The position numbers and the translations under genes are program-made. From the NCBI RefSeq assembly GCF_014218275.1, contig NZ_AP023213.1, positions 2,954,001 to 3,018,000 on the forward strand: a DNA stretch of 64,000 nt. The letters are read 5' to 3'. The notes under the pieces are model-generated. The model was given only the letters and a program-made list of their open reading frames with translations. It searched no databases and was not told where the DNA came from. How positions within the stretch are numbered: the first letter of the stretch is position 1; every line of letters starts with the position of its first letter. This DNA comes from Citrifermentans bremense (lineage in GTDB: Bacteria; Desulfobacterota; Desulfuromonadia; Geobacterales; Geobacteraceae). Shown in pieces: positions 33,327 through 42,341 of this stretch.

Positions 33327-36110
33327 TTACAGAACAATTTTCGGTGTGATAAAAATCAACAGTTCGGTCTTGGTCTTCTGCTTCGAGTTGGATTTGAAGA
33401 GCCAGCCCAGAAGCGGGATATCGGCGAGGAAGGGAACCCCTGTGTCGGATTCCACGTCGCTGTCGACGTAGATGCCGCCGATGACCGTGGTGTCGCCGTT
33501 GGAAACCACCAGCTCGGTGGTCGCCTCCTTCTTGTTGATGGGAGGTGGCGACCCGAAACCGGGCGAGTTGTTGCTAGCCTTGATCTTCATGCTGACCGAG
33601 CCGTCGGAGGTTATGTGCGGGGTCACCTCGAGGGTCAGCGCCGCTTCCACGAACTCGGTTTTGGTACCTTCGGCCGAGGTGGTCTGGTACGGTATGGACT
33701 GCCCCTGGGAGATCTTCGCCGCCTTGTTGTTCAAGGTGACCACTTTCGGGGTGGAGATGATCTTCACCTGCCCGATGGTCGCTGCCGCAGCGAGCCTCAT
33801 GTCGAGCTTGATGTTGCTGGTCAGCTTGCCGAAGGACATGCCAAGGCCAAGCCCGCCTGCGCCCGTTGACCCCGGCCCAGCCGCGGAAACCACGCCGCCG
33901 AAGCCCGTGTCGACCGCGCTGATGCCCGCCACGGAAGCGGAGCCGTCCCGGTAGCTGAGCCCCCACTGCACGCCGAGATCGCGGGTGAAGTTCGAGGTGG
34001 CCTCGACTATGCGGGCCTCGATCATCACCTGCTTCTCAGGGGAGTCCAGAGTCTTCAGGAGCGCCTTCATGTCGTCAAGCGCGGTCTGGATGTCCTTCAC
34101 TATCACGCGGCTGGTGCGATCGTCCTTTGTGATCACGCCGCGATCGCTCTTCAGCATAGCGAACTGGGCCGCCACATCGTTCACCGAAGCGTAGTTGACC
34201 TCGAACACCATGGTTTTCAGTTCCATCAGGCGCTCGGCCGCCTTCTTCGCCGCAAGTTCCTCGTCGGCCTGGTTCTGCATCTTGGACCGGGGCTTGATCT
34301 GAACGATGTTCCCCTGGCGCACCATGGCAAGCCCCTTGGCGTCCAGGATGACGTCCAGCGCCTGGTCCCAGGGGACGTTGACCAGCTTGATGCTGATGGT
34401 CCCGGTGACGTCGTCGGCGATGAGGAAGTTGAGGTTGCTGACCTCGGCGATCAGCTGGAAGATCTTCCTGACGTCGGCGTCGGAGAATTCGAGGGTCACC
34501 CTCCTCCCCGTGTACACCTTCTTGGCCGGGCGATCACTGGGAAGCGGAATCGCCATCTCGTCGCTTGTGCGCGCGGGCGCTGGGACCAGCTCCTCGGCGA
34601 CCCTAGGCTCGGCCGGGGCCTTTGCCCGCGGTGCAGGCGGTGCGGCGGGGAGTTTGGGAACTGCCACAGGACCGGGATTCACGAAGTCCCAAAGGAGGAG
34701 GTCTCCCTTGCGGCTGGTGCTGAATTCGGGGTTGCCGCGCAGCTTGACCAGCACCTTGGTGACCGTGCTCCCCTTGACCTTCACCTGGTAGGGCGTCACC
34801 GAAAGCACCGGAGTGCCGAACTGGGTGGTGTCGAGCGCACGCTGCAACTGCTTGGGAACCTGGCAGTTGGCGATGTTGAGCGTAACCCCTTGCGGCCCGC
34901 GCACAGGCTGCCCAGGCTCGCAGGTCCCGTAAAGCTTCATGGAGACGCGGGAGACGCCATCGACCACCTTGAACTCGATACCTTCAAGCGCACCCTTGGT
35001 GAGGCGCGAATGGGGAACTTCGGTCTTTACCTTGGCGGCGGGAGGCGCCGGGACGGCACGCGGGGCGGCCGGGGCCGCGACAGGGGCAACCGTTGCCGGA
35101 GCGGGCGTCGCTGCCGGGGGCTCAGAAGCCTGAGCCTTGGCGCCGGCCGGGGCCTTTCCCTTGAGCCTGATCTTCACGCCGAGATCGCTCTTCACCACCT
35201 CGTACGGGGGGAGACTGTCGCCAGCGGCGTCCAGCACCACGCGCACCTTGTCGGGGGTGGATCCCACCCTGGCATTGGCGATGCCAAACGCGTTGACAGG
35301 TATCACGTTCTGGGAAAGCGAGTTCTTGACCTTGAAGAGGTCGAGGACGATGCGGTCGGGTTTGGTCAACTTGAAGGAGTTGAAGGTCTGCACTCCGCCC
35401 TGGATGGAGATCTCCACCCCGTCCGCCCCCGGGATCACCGCGTTCAAACCGCGTCCGCCATCTGCACCGCCGTCCTTCTGCGGAGCGGGGGTCGCCTTCG
35501 CTTCCGGAGCAGGCGCTGCAGGCGAGGCTTCAGCTTTAACGGGGGCGGCGCTCGCCTCGGCGACGGGTGCCGCTGCGGGCGGCGTCAGGGTTTTCTCCTC
35601 GATCTTGCTCTCGGCAAGCGGCGCTTCCTTGGCTTCGGCCGGTTCGGCCTTCACCTCAGGCTCCACGACCGGGAGATAGATCTTGAGCTTGCTCTTGTCA
35701 GAGGGGTCGGTGGCGACAGCGAAGTCCACGTCCTTTGTGAGGACGATGGTCAGGTGCGTCACCACGCTCCCACCCACCGGCTGGCGCTCGAGCTCGATCC
35801 GCTTGATGTTGCCGCGGTTGACCTCGATGGGAGAGGCCACGGCTCCCGGCTCGGTTTGGGAGATGTCGACGATGATCTGAGTCGGATCCCCCCCCTTGTA
35901 GGAGGTGTAGGTGAGGGGCTTGTCGCTGGAGAGCTCCACGCTGCTGGCGTCAGGGGACACCGTCACCGACTTAAGTGTCGCAAAGGCGGAGGCCTCTGCC
36001 TGGGCAGGCTCGTTCGCTGCGGTCATACGCTTCACGCAGCCGGCGGAAACCGCCACCAAAACGATGAGTGCCATGGCATGACATAGAATTCTGCACTGGT
36101 ACCTTGTCAT
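33327..36110 (-). CDS. pilQ: type IV pilus secretin PilQ
   Basis: A 927-residue outer-membrane secretin, with a lipoprotein-type signal (VSAGC near residue 25). AMIN domains follow at about 45-150, 230-330 and 385-490, separated by long Ala/Pro/Lys linkers, longer than in Pseudomonas PilQ (about 710). The STN/N0 domain (VTLEFSDADVRKIFQLIAEVSNLNFLIADDVTG, about 545-615), an N1 domain and the C-terminal secretin domain (QVMIEARIVEATSNFTRDLGVQWG; ending VPFLADIPLLGWLFKS) complete it. It forms the gated ring through which the pilus leaves. It follows pilP by 12 bp and heads into two Ig-like lipoprotein genes. Confidence 0.95.
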   Translation of the reverse strand: MTRYQCRILCHAMALIVLVAVSAGCVKRMTAANEPAQAEASAFATLKSVTVSPDASSVELSSDKPLTYTSYKGGDPTQIIVDISQTEPGAVASPIEVNRGNIKRIELERQPVGGSVVTHLTIVLTKDVDFAVATDPSDKSKLKIYLPVVEPEVKAEPAEAKEAPLAESKIEEKTLTPPAAAPVAEASAAPVKAEASPAAPAPEAKATPAPQKDGGADGGRGLNAVIPGADGVEISIQGGVQTFNSFKLTKPDRIVLDLFKVKNSLSQNVIPVNAFGIANARVGSTPDKVRVVLDAAGDSLPPYEVVKSDLGVKIRLKGKAPAGAKAQASEPPAATPAPATVAPVAAPAAPRAVPAPPAAKVKTEVPHSRLTKGALEGIEFKVVDGVSRVSMKLYGTCEPGQPVRGPQGVTLNIANCQVPKQLQRALDTTQFGTPVLSVTPYQVKVKGSTVTKVLVKLRGNPEFSTSRKGDLLLWDFVNPGPVAVPKLPAAPPAPRAKAPAEPRVAEELVPAPARTSDEMAIPLPSDRPAKKVYTGRRVTLEFSDADVRKIFQLIAEVSNLNFLIADDVTGTISIKLVNVPWDQALDVILDAKGLAMVRQGNIVQIKPRSKMQNQADEELAAKKAAERLMELKTMVFEVNYASVNDVAAQFAMLKSDRGVITKDDRTSRVIVKDIQTALDDMKALLKTLDSPEKQVMIEARIVEATSNFTRDLGVQWGLSYRDGSASVAGISAVDTGFGGVVSAAGPGSTGAGGLGLGMSFGKLTSNIKLDMRLAAAATIGQVKIISTPKVVTLNNKAAKISQGQSIPYQTTSAEGTKTEFVEAALTLEVTPHITSDGSVSMKIKASNNSPGFGSPPPINKKEATTELVVSNGDTTVIGGIYVDSDVESDTGVPFLADIPLLGWLFKSNSKQKTKTELLIFITPKIVL

Positions 36111-36122
36111 CTGAAACGCTCC

Positions 36123-36674
36123 TTACCTTTTCTTGGGCAGCGTAAGCACGATAGTCCTGCTCTTGGTGCGGCCACCGCCATCGCGGTAACGCTCCACCAC
36201 CTCCACGCTCGAGGAGGTGATTCTGGAAATGCGGCCGTTGGCGTTGCCGATCGCCATACCTGCCCGCACTACATAACCTTTGCCGTTGGGGTCGATTACC
36301 AGCGCCTGGTTCTCCCTGAGACCGGCGATGATCCCGGCGACCTTGAACTTCGTCACCTCGAAGCTCTGGATCGGAAGCACGTCACCCGATGGGGCCGACA
36401 CACCGCCTCGTCCCCCGGTCCCCTGAGATCCCGGCTGAGGCTTCGCCACCACAGGGGCCTGCGATTTGAACGGGTCCGTCTTCTTGCTGAAGTCAAGCGA
36501 GGCGCCGGTATTGGTCGCCGACGAGAGCTGAGCCTGGAGCGGAGCCGGTTTGGGCAGGGGCGCCGGACGGGGTTTGGCAGGCGGCGGAGGCGGGGCCTCT
36601 TCCTTCTTGCAGCCGGCGCCGCAAAGAGCCACGAGCAGCAACATCAGCGCGGTACTATTTAGGCTTTTTCTCAT
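36123..36674 (-). CDS. pilP: type IV pilus lipoprotein PilP
   Basis: A 183-residue lipoprotein with signal ending CGAGC (Cys at about 22). A Pro/Lys-rich linker (25-55) is followed by the beta-barrel-like PilP domain (about 105-180: QSFEVTKFKVAGIIAGLRENQALVIDPNGKGYVVRAGMAIG). PilP ties the inner-membrane PilN/PilO complex to the AMIN region of PilQ. It overlaps the pilO stop region by 20 bp and precedes pilQ by 12 bp. Confidence 0.95.
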   Translation of the reverse strand: MRKSLNSTALMLLLVALCGAGCKKEEAPPPPPAKPRPAPLPKPAPLQAQLSSATNTGASLDFSKKTDPFKSQAPVVAKPQPGSQGTGGRGGVSAPSGDVLPIQSFEVTKFKVAGIIAGLRENQALVIDPNGKGYVVRAGMAIGNANGRISRITSSSVEVVERYRDGGGRTKSRTIVLTLPKKR

Positions 36675-37254
36675 TTTTTTTCTCTTTAGGGTCGAGGAAA
36701 CGGAAGGTGGTGGCCAGGCAGCTGACCTTCAGGTTGGTCCGCCCGTTGCTCTCCTTGATATCAGAGACCGTCACGTTGTTGATGTTGACGATACGTGGCA
36801 GTTTCCCTATCGCGACGAAGAAGTCGGCGACCTGGAAGTAGGTCCCAGCCACGGCTATATCCACAGGGACCTCGGCGTAGAAGTCCTTGGGGACCTCGGG
36901 CTTGGGCCTGAACAGCAGGAAGTCGAGCCCGGCCCCTTTACCCAGGGTGGAGATGCTGGTCAGAAGCGACGGGATCTCTTTCTGGTTGGGAAGCTCGGTG
37001 AGTGCGTTGTCCAGATCCTTCTTGAGCTGCTCGTATTCCGCCTTGAAGCGCGGCAGGTTGTTGGCGATGGAACGGTTTTCCTGAATCTGCCTCTGCAGCT
37101 CCTCCTGCTTCGTCTTGAGCTCCTTCAGCTCATTCATCTTAGGGCGGTGCAGCCCGTAGAAAAGGGCGCCCCCCTCAACGATCAGCACCAAGGCGAGCAG
37201 GGCGACCTTCTCCTTGGTCGGGAGCTTGAGCAACTTCTCTATCTGTGGATCCAT
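36655..37254 (-). CDS. pilO: type IV pilus assembly protein PilO
   Basis: A 199-residue protein with one transmembrane segment (about 18-38, ALLALVLIVEGGALFYGLH), a coiled coil (about 42-90, LKELKTKQEELQRQIQENRS) and a ferredoxin-like periplasmic domain (about 100-190). It pairs with PilN to form the inner-membrane alignment subcomplex that links PilM to PilP/PilQ. It lies 30 bp after pilN and overlaps pilP by 20 bp. Confidence 0.94.
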   Translation of the reverse strand: MDPQIEKLLKLPTKEKVALLALVLIVEGGALFYGLHRPKMNELKELKTKQEELQRQIQENRSIANNLPRFKAEYEQLKKDLDNALTELPNQKEIPSLLTSISTLGKGAGLDFLLFRPKPEVPKDFYAEVPVDIAVAGTYFQVADFFVAIGKLPRIVNINNVTVSDIKESNGRTNLKVSCLATTFRFLDPKEKKNEKKPK

Positions 37255-37284
37255 GGCAAGGCCTCTGCTTCAGAGTTGGTTTAG

Positions 37285-37833
37285 TTACGGCTTTTGTTGC
37301 GCGATCTGGACCTGCAGTTCGAAGCGTTTCGCCTTGACGCCGGCCGTCTCGTTCTGCTCGGAAACCACCAGCTCGACGTTGCTGAAGGCACCTGAAGCCT
37401 GCAGGCTCTTCATGAAGATCGCGATCAGCTCCTCGCTCATCGCGACGCCTCCGATAGTCACGTTGTTGCCGTTCTCGGAGTATCTGGTGAGCCACAACTT
37501 CGGTGGAAGCGATTCGGACAGGGCCGCGAGCCTCGTAGCGGGACCGCTCTTGGCGCGGCGCAACTGGTTCAGGACGTCGAGCTTTTTCTTAACTTCCACC
37601 TGCAGTTTCTTGATGTTGTCGATGGTGCCGATTTTCGCCTTGAGCGAGGCGAGTTCGGATTGGGAGTTGGCGATCTCGGCCGTGGTTGCGGAGATCCTGC
37701 CGCGCAGGACGCCGTAGAAGCTGAGGGCTACCACCAGGACGCCCACCACGGAGAGCACCAGTATCGAAACCTGCTGCCGGATCGTTTCCTTCTTCTTGGA
37801 TGCCCGCAAGGGGAGGAGGTTTATCTTGATCAT
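37285..37833 (-). CDS. pilN: type IV pilus assembly protein PilN
   Basis: A 182-residue protein with the typical start MIKINLLPLR, the short cytoplasmic motif that docks into PilM. A transmembrane segment (about 22-43) and a coiled coil (about 50-85) follow, then a ferredoxin-like domain (about 90-180). It partners with PilO. The start overlaps the pilM stop as ATGA. Confidence 0.95.
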   Translation of the reverse strand: MIKINLLPLRASKKKETIRQQVSILVLSVVGVLVVALSFYGVLRGRISATTAEIANSQSELASLKAKIGTIDNIKKLQVEVKKKLDVLNQLRRAKSGPATRLAALSESLPPKLWLTRYSENGNNVTIGGVAMSEELIAIFMKSLQASGAFSNVELVVSEQNETAGVKAKRFELQVQIAQQKP

Positions 37834-38882
37834 TTGTCCCCGACCCTCCTCGTCGCAAGCCCTACCGCCACCGTCATCAGCGGCGAAATCTCGTCAAGGT
37901 GCTTGCGGTCGAAATCCTTCTCGTTCACCGCCACCTTCAAGAGCGGGTTTAGCATTTCCACCGGCAAAGCCAGCCGCTGCTGCACCGCTTCCATGAGGAA
38001 CGCCGTCTTGGCGGCGCCACCGGAGAGGTACACCTTGGTGATCCGTCCCTCGCCCGCGGTGGAATTGTAGAAGTCCAGGGAGCGGCGCATCTCCAGGGCA
38101 ATGGTCTCGTTCACTCGTTGCAGCGTATCGGCAAGCCTCGGGTCTCCCCCGCCTGCGGCCGAAAGCTTCATCTGCTCCGCCTGATCGCTGCTGATGCCGA
38201 ACTGCTTCTGGATCTCCTCGGTATAGAGGTTTCCCCCCATCTGCACGTCGCGGGTAAAGAGCGAAACCCCGTCGCGTATGACGTTCAGGTTGAAGATGCT
38301 GGCGCCGATGTTGACCAGGGCGACCACCTGGTCCGGGTCCGCCGGGTAGTTCGCCTCGAAGGCGTTTTGGACCGCGAAGGAGTCGACGTCCACTACCACC
38401 AGCTTCAGCCCCGCCTCGGCAAACACGGAGAGGTAGTCGTTTATGATGTCCTTCTTGCTGGCGACCAAAAGGACGTTCATCTTCGAGGGGTCCTGCTCGT
38501 CGGGCGAAAGTATCTGGAAATCGACGTTGACGTCGTTGATGTCGAAGGGGATGTACTGCTCGGCCTCCCAGTGGATCTGGTCCTCCAACTCTTCGACCGG
38601 CATCACCGGGAGCGAGATTTTCCTGATGATCACCGAGTTGCCGGAGATGGAGCAGGCCGCTTCCTTCGCCTTGACCCCAAGGCCGGAGAGAAGCTGTTTC
38701 ACCGCCTCCACGATGGAGGAGCTGTCCATGAGAGTGTTGTCGACGATGGCCTCGGCCGGAAGCGGCGCAATCCCGATCTTAACCAGCTGGTAGCCACCCT
38801 TCCCCGGGCGCAGCTGCACGAGCTTCACTGCGCTGGATCCGATGTCGACCCCTACTATGTCCTTCTTCTTTGAGAAAAGCAT
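37830..38882 (-). CDS. pilM: type IV pilus assembly ATPase-like protein PilM
   Basis: A 350-residue cytoplasmic actin-like protein. IVGVDIGSSAVKLVQLRPG is the phosphate-1 loop; later VALVNIGASIFNLNVIRDG and KVYLSGGAAKTAFLMEAVQQRLALPVEML are the phosphate-2 and adenosine motifs. It binds ATP and the N-terminus of PilN, on the inner face of the pilus machine. It is the first structural gene of the pilM-N-O-P-Q operon, 18 bp after a small HTH gene. Confidence 0.96.
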   Translation of the reverse strand: MLFSKKKDIVGVDIGSSAVKLVQLRPGKGGYQLVKIGIAPLPAEAIVDNTLMDSSSIVEAVKQLLSGLGVKAKEAACSISGNSVIIRKISLPVMPVEELEDQIHWEAEQYIPFDINDVNVDFQILSPDEQDPSKMNVLLVASKKDIINDYLSVFAEAGLKLVVVDVDSFAVQNAFEANYPADPDQVVALVNIGASIFNLNVIRDGVSLFTRDVQMGGNLYTEEIQKQFGISSDQAEQMKLSAAGGGDPRLADTLQRVNETIALEMRRSLDFYNSTAGEGRITKVYLSGGAAKTAFLMEAVQQRLALPVEMLNPLLKVAVNEKDFDRKHLDEISPLMTVAVGLATRRVGDK

Positions 38883-38900
38883 CGCGTGGTCCTATTCCCG

Positions 38901-39107
38901 CTAATCCTGAAATACCTTGTTCTTGTCGGAGAGTGAAAAGCCAAGGGCAAGCAGGATCTTGCGCTTGGTTTCCATCCTGCAATCCTCTCCCCGCTCGATC
39001 CGGTCGATGGTGATAGGCGACACACCCGCAAGGCGCGCCAACTCCGCCTTGCTCATCAGTCGCTCTTCCCGCAGTTTTTTGACGCTATTCATGATCATGG
39101 TAGGCAC
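38901..39107 (-). CDS. small XRE-type HTH regulator
   Basis: Up to 68 residues from a GTG at 39107, with ATGs at 39098 and 39092 as possible starts; none has a clear Shine-Dalgarno sequence. Residues about 8-60 form a complete helix-turn-helix of the XRE/Cro type (KLREERLMSKAELARLAGVSPITIDRIERGED, then KRKILLALGFSL). It is the first gene of the pilM-Q transcript, 18 bp before pilM, and so may set the level of its own operon. No other domain is present. Confidence 0.85.
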   Translation of the reverse strand: MPTMIMNSVKKLREERLMSKAELARLAGVSPITIDRIERGEDCRMETKRKILLALGFSLSDKNKVFQD

Positions 39108-39139
39108 CGGTTAAGACAGACATAACAAATTTTGCTAAA

Positions 39140-39167
39140 GATCTACACTAAAAGAAAGAAAAGTCAA
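39140..39167 (-). promoter_or_regulatory. sigma-70-like promoter for HTH-pilMNOPQ operon
   Basis: On the minus strand TTGACT (39167-39162) and TAGATC (39145-39140), 16 bp apart, in the AT-rich 250-bp gap upstream of the HTH gene. Confidence 0.5.
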
Positions 39168-39295
39168 GAAATTAATTCAAGTTATATGTAATTATATTGC
39201 AAAGAGGTACAGCAACATCTCTGAGAGTTATCGCTGCCTCGGATGCGGCGACTGCATAAAGCGGTTCGTGATCAGTGCAGTGAAATTCGGGTTGC

Positions 39296-39327
39296 AAAAC
39301 AGAAACGCCCCCTGGATGGGGAGGGCG
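39296..39327 (-). terminator. terminator after first-listed pilX cassette
   Basis: On the minus strand CGCCCTC pairs with GGGGGCG (one G-T pair) around a loop of about eight bases, followed by TTTCTGTTTT. It lies 31 bp after the pilX-like stop. Confidence 0.6.
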
Positions 39328-39357
39328 GTCATGTGAAGGCTAGGGGCAAAACGGTGA

Positions 39358-39975
39358 TCAGTAGGCGTAAAGTACTGACAGTCGGGCCTTTTCGCGGGAT
39401 CCAACCTCTTCCCGGACCCCCTGCACGGAAAGGTTGTACATGGCGGGTACGTGTCGCGGACGGACGATCTGGTCATTACTGGTGACCGAGCCTCCCGGGT
39501 CGAGCAGATCGTTGCCGCTGGAGTCGGAGTTGCCTGGCGTTGTATCGATTATCTTGGAGGTGACCACGAACCCTTTTGCCGGCGCCTCCCCGGCCAGGCG
39601 GAAAGAAACGTCCGGGGCCTGCGCGGGGTCGGTGGAAGCCTGGGCCGTGCTGCACTTGTTCCAGCGGTCAGCAGGTTCTTCCAGCTTTTGCTTCAGGCAG
39701 TCGGTGGCCTGCAGTTGCAGCTCGATCGACGAGTAGTCGTCCTTCAGATCGTCTAAGGACCACGACTGGAACAGCCTGGGCACGATCTCCGCCGTCAGGA
39801 GTTCCACCCCCCCCTGCGCCGCCGCGAGGGAACTGCGGTAGCGCTTTTGGCTGCCCGAAACACGGGTCTCGGCCGTGATGATGGTGAGCAGCGTCAGCGC
39901 GATCACCAGCGTCAGCATGGTAAGCATCAGTGCCGTTATCAGCGCCGCCCCTCCCTCAGAGCGAAGGATTGCCAT
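39358..39975 (-). CDS. pilX: PilX-type minor pseudopilin (cassette 1)
   Basis: A 205-residue protein with the PilX N-terminal pattern: short charged leader, then GGAALITALMLTMLTLVIALTLLTIITAETRVSGSQKRYRSSLAAAQGG. Like other PilX proteins it lacks the usual Glu-5. The remaining domain is soluble and contains two cysteines (DCLKQK and NKCSTA), a possible disulfide. It ends the FimT-PilV-PilW-PilX run of cassette 1, 14 bp after pilW. The counterpart at 42342-42959 is also 205 residues and shares DCLKQKL/ECLKQKL and the KPGNSDMSG/TPGNSDSSG motif, so the two are paralogues. Confidence 0.88.
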   Translation of the reverse strand: MAILRSEGGAALITALMLTMLTLVIALTLLTIITAETRVSGSQKRYRSSLAAAQGGVELLTAEIVPRLFQSWSLDDLKDDYSSIELQLQATDCLKQKLEEPADRWNKCSTAQASTDPAQAPDVSFRLAGEAPAKGFVVTSKIIDTTPGNSDSSGNDLLDPGGSVTSNDQIVRPRHVPAMYNLSVQGVREEVGSREKARLSVLYAY

Positions 39976-39989
39976 GCTCCCCTCCCCTG

Positions 39990-41243
39990 CTACAGGTTTT
40001 TGGGCTGCACCACGATGGTGTAGAGCCTCCAGCGGTAGTTGCGCCAGTTGCGGCCGAAGGTGGCGGCCATTTTGCTCGAGCTCCAGATGCTCCCGTAGGC
40101 GTCATCCGGGTTCTCCATCAGGTCCCGGTCGCCAACGATGACAGCCCGCTCAGAATCCGCGACGGGGTAACTATAGCTGTCGTCCCTTCGTCCCTGCTGC
40201 GCGAGAATGTAGACCCGGATCTCCTTCAGCTGATCTCGTGTTTTCAGCGCGTCCAGTTCTTCGAGGTCGAGGTGATAATCTATTTCGCCATCCCCGTTGG
40301 TGTCTACGGGAAGCACCACCTGCATGTCAGCTACACAGTCGAGAATCGGAACTGTCTCCCGCGGCAAATGTGGAGGGTCTGGGTTTCCGTGTGTGATTAC
40401 CGCCTTGTAGAGAACGCCGGTCCCCGATGCGCAGTTCGGAGACATCTCATCGGGACGGCTGATATAGTAGTCGGCCCTATTGAACGGGAATCGGAGCGGC
40501 AACGTGTCGTCTTTTTCGGGCTTGTCTACCCCGTAGACCAAGAAGTTGTCGCCAGGATCCTTTGGGGAAAAATCTGCAGGAAACGGTTTGACATAGGAAA
40601 CGGAGAAACCTGCTTCTCCCGGCTGCTTAAACACCAGCTCCCGAACGCCTCTCCCGCCAGCCATTCCGCTTTTGAGTGCGATGACGCGGTCCTTATCCTG
40701 AAAGGGTTGACTCTCCGCATCCCGTGGAGGAATCACTACCGTGGTGGTGTAGTTCAGGTAGCCCCACGCCCGGGAAACCTTGTTCGTCCCCAGAGCCGTC
40801 GCCTTGAGCACCAGATAATCGGAACCGTTGTAAGCGACGTTGTTGCCGACCCGGTACGCCCTAGGTATGTAGCGGTCATCGTCGTAAGTACTATCGTTAA
40901 ATAGCGAAGGTTTCGCTTGTGGACACCCGTCCAAGCAGTTATAAACGAACTTTAAGTGGTCAGGAGCCTCGGTGTAGCTGAAGTAGGACGTGCTGCCTTT
41001 GGCGTCGGAGGGTATGTTCCAGAAAAGTCCGAGCCCCCCCAATTCTATGTCGCGGCGCATGACTTCCAGTCCAATGAGCCCTCCGATATCAGTTTCGGCA
41101 CTCTTAATCAACTGCGCTGAGCCGCGGACCATCCTGGAAAAGGACACGCTGATCAGAGTCATTACGACTGAAAAGATCAGCATCACCACCATCAACTCGA
41201 CAATTGTGTAACCTCGCGCGGCGTTGTTGCTCCTCTTACTCAT
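39990..41243 (-). CDS. pilW: PilW-type minor pseudopilin (cassette 1)
   Basis: A 417-residue prepilin-like protein with cleavage motif ARGYTIVELMVVMLIFSVV (Gly before the mature Tyr, Glu-5), a long hydrophobic helix and a large beta-rich domain. VTRP/ISRPDEMSPNCASGTGVLYKAVI and PILDCVADMQVVLPVDTNGDGEIDYHL parallel the cassette 2 copy (412 residues), and the DTNGDGEID loop looks Ca-binding. PilW helps prime pilus assembly at the tip. It overlaps pilV by eight bases. Confidence 0.92.
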   Translation of the reverse strand: MSKRSNNAARGYTIVELMVVMLIFSVVMTLISVSFSRMVRGSAQLIKSAETDIGGLIGLEVMRRDIELGGLGLFWNIPSDAKGSTSYFSYTEAPDHLKFVYNCLDGCPQAKPSLFNDSTYDDDRYIPRAYRVGNNVAYNGSDYLVLKATALGTNKVSRAWGYLNYTTTVVIPPRDAESQPFQDKDRVIALKSGMAGGRGVRELVFKQPGEAGFSVSYVKPFPADFSPKDPGDNFLVYGVDKPEKDDTLPLRFPFNRADYYISRPDEMSPNCASGTGVLYKAVITHGNPDPPHLPRETVPILDCVADMQVVLPVDTNGDGEIDYHLDLEELDALKTRDQLKEIRVYILAQQGRRDDSYSYPVADSERAVIVGDRDLMENPDDAYGSIWSSSKMAATFGRNWRNYRWRLYTIVVQPKNL

Positions 41244-41646
41244 CGGACCTCCTGGTTCTCAGAGTGAAAATCTCATGGCTGAAGCGCTCCCCATTGACCG
41301 TCCACGACACAGTCACCCTGAGCTTCTTCGCAGAGCCCCCCGCCGGACCGATGCCTTCTACCACCTTGTCGATCACGAAGCGAACCTTAACTCCACCGAG
41401 CGTTTTGTTTACCTCCTCCTTTTTGTTGGTGATTTCCTCGTACTTGGACCTGCGCAAGTCGTGCATTTGCTCCTCAGCGATTTGGACCGCGTCCTCCCGC
41501 ATCCGGTCGCGCACGCTTTGCCTATACCCCAACTGCAGCGACTGCAATAACCCAAGGAGCCCGACAGTGAGCACCAGCATCGCCATCAGCATCTCTATCA
41601 AGGTGAAGCCAGGGCTAATTGACTGTGATGTCGCTTTTGCAGTCAT
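41236..41646 (-). CDS. pilV: PilV-type minor pseudopilin (cassette 1)
   Basis: The frame is open back to 41787, but the prepilin leader begins at the ATG at 41646 (MTAKATSQSISPGFTLIEML), giving 136 residues. Glycine at -1, Phe at +1 and Glu-5 form the PilD cleavage motif, followed by the membrane helix LMAMLVLTVGLLGLLQSLQLG. A short globular domain follows. It overlaps fimT by 32 bases and pilW by eight. Confidence 0.92.
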   Translation of the reverse strand: MTAKATSQSISPGFTLIEMLMAMLVLTVGLLGLLQSLQLGYRQSVRDRMREDAVQIAEEQMHDLRRSKYEEITNKKEEVNKTLGGVKVRFVIDKVVEGIGPAGGSAKKLRVTVSWTVNGERFSHEIFTLRTRRSDE

Positions 41647-42112
41647 CGCCGTCCCCTTTTTTGATACTGATCCTTGTGGAGGATATCTTGATGCTGTCCA
41701 CCCCACCCGTGCCGGAACAGTCCTCAAGGCAGATTGTGCCTTCTGAGCTTTCGTCAGCGTTGAGGACGCCCCACGGCTCAAACTCAATTACATATGGATA
41801 CTTATTTTTCGGAACCCAAACTACCGGAAAACGTAGCGGATAGCTCTGCATCGGCTGGACGCCGCTGGTGTCGTCCAGGTGAGTGGAGTACAGCTCGAAG
41901 CGGTCGCGGTAAACCTTGACCCTGGTCCCTCTTCTCTGGCAGATGGCGTCGACGCGTGCCTTCTGAATCTCGGAGAAGAGAAACCTTGTCTGGGCCTCGG
42001 CCCGGTAGCGTTTCTGGTAGGCGTTAAAGCTGAGCGTCCCGATGGCGTAGAGGATGGAGAGGATGCCAATTATCATGAGCAGCTCAATCAGTGAGAAGCC
42101 GCGCGAACGCAT
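41615..42112 (-). CDS. fimT: FimT/GspH-type minor pseudopilin (cassette 1)
   Basis: The frame is open back to 42190, but GGAGGG precedes the ATG at 42112, which starts MRSRGFSLIELLMIIGILSI, a standard prepilin leader with Glu-5. The protein is then 165 residues. The C-terminal domain carries the GspH/FimT beta pattern and cysteines (CLEDCSGTGG, DDCKSD). It is the first gene of cassette 1, after the terminator that closes cassette 2, so a promoter should lie in 42113-42261. Confidence 0.9.
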   Translation of the reverse strand: MRSRGFSLIELLMIIGILSILYAIGTLSFNAYQKRYRAEAQTRFLFSEIQKARVDAICQRRGTRVKVYRDRFELYSTHLDDTSGVQPMQSYPLRFPVVWVPKNKYPYVIEFEPWGVLNADESSEGTICLEDCSGTGGVDSIKISSTRISIKKGDGDDCKSDITVN

Positions 42113-42251
42113 CGCAATCCCTCCGCCACTAAACTGCACACCGCCTGCGCGGGCACAGTCAAAATTTGAACTTTCCAATATTAGCATCAAGGCCGAGAAA
42201 AAAAAGGAGAGGTGGATATTTCGGGAACCGGCGGAGGAAGCAGGTTTAGGC

Positions 42252-42287
42252 CGAAAAAAGAAAGACCCTCTCGTGAAAGAGGGTCTT
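42252..42287 (-). terminator. intrinsic terminator between minor-pilin cassettes
   Basis: On the minus strand AAGACCCTCT pairs with AGAGGGTCTT (42287-42262) around a 6-base loop, followed by TCTTTTTTCGG. It separates the PilY1 cassette from the second FimT-PilV-PilW-PilX set. Confidence 0.85.
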
Positions 42288-42341
42288 GTGAGGATGGAAA
42301 ACCATGGGAAGAAGGCGGCTCAGCCGGGAGCCGTCGTCGCC

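Noticed and set aside
39228-39476. An 82-codon minus-strand open frame near the pilX gene
   Set aside because: It overlaps the real pilX end and a terminator, with no ribosome-binding site or family match.
42100-42135. TGGCGGAGGGATTGCG, a GG-N10-GC match upstream of FimT (cassette 1)
   Set aside because: It is the ribosome-binding site and start-codon region; transcription would begin after the ATG, so it cannot be its promoter.
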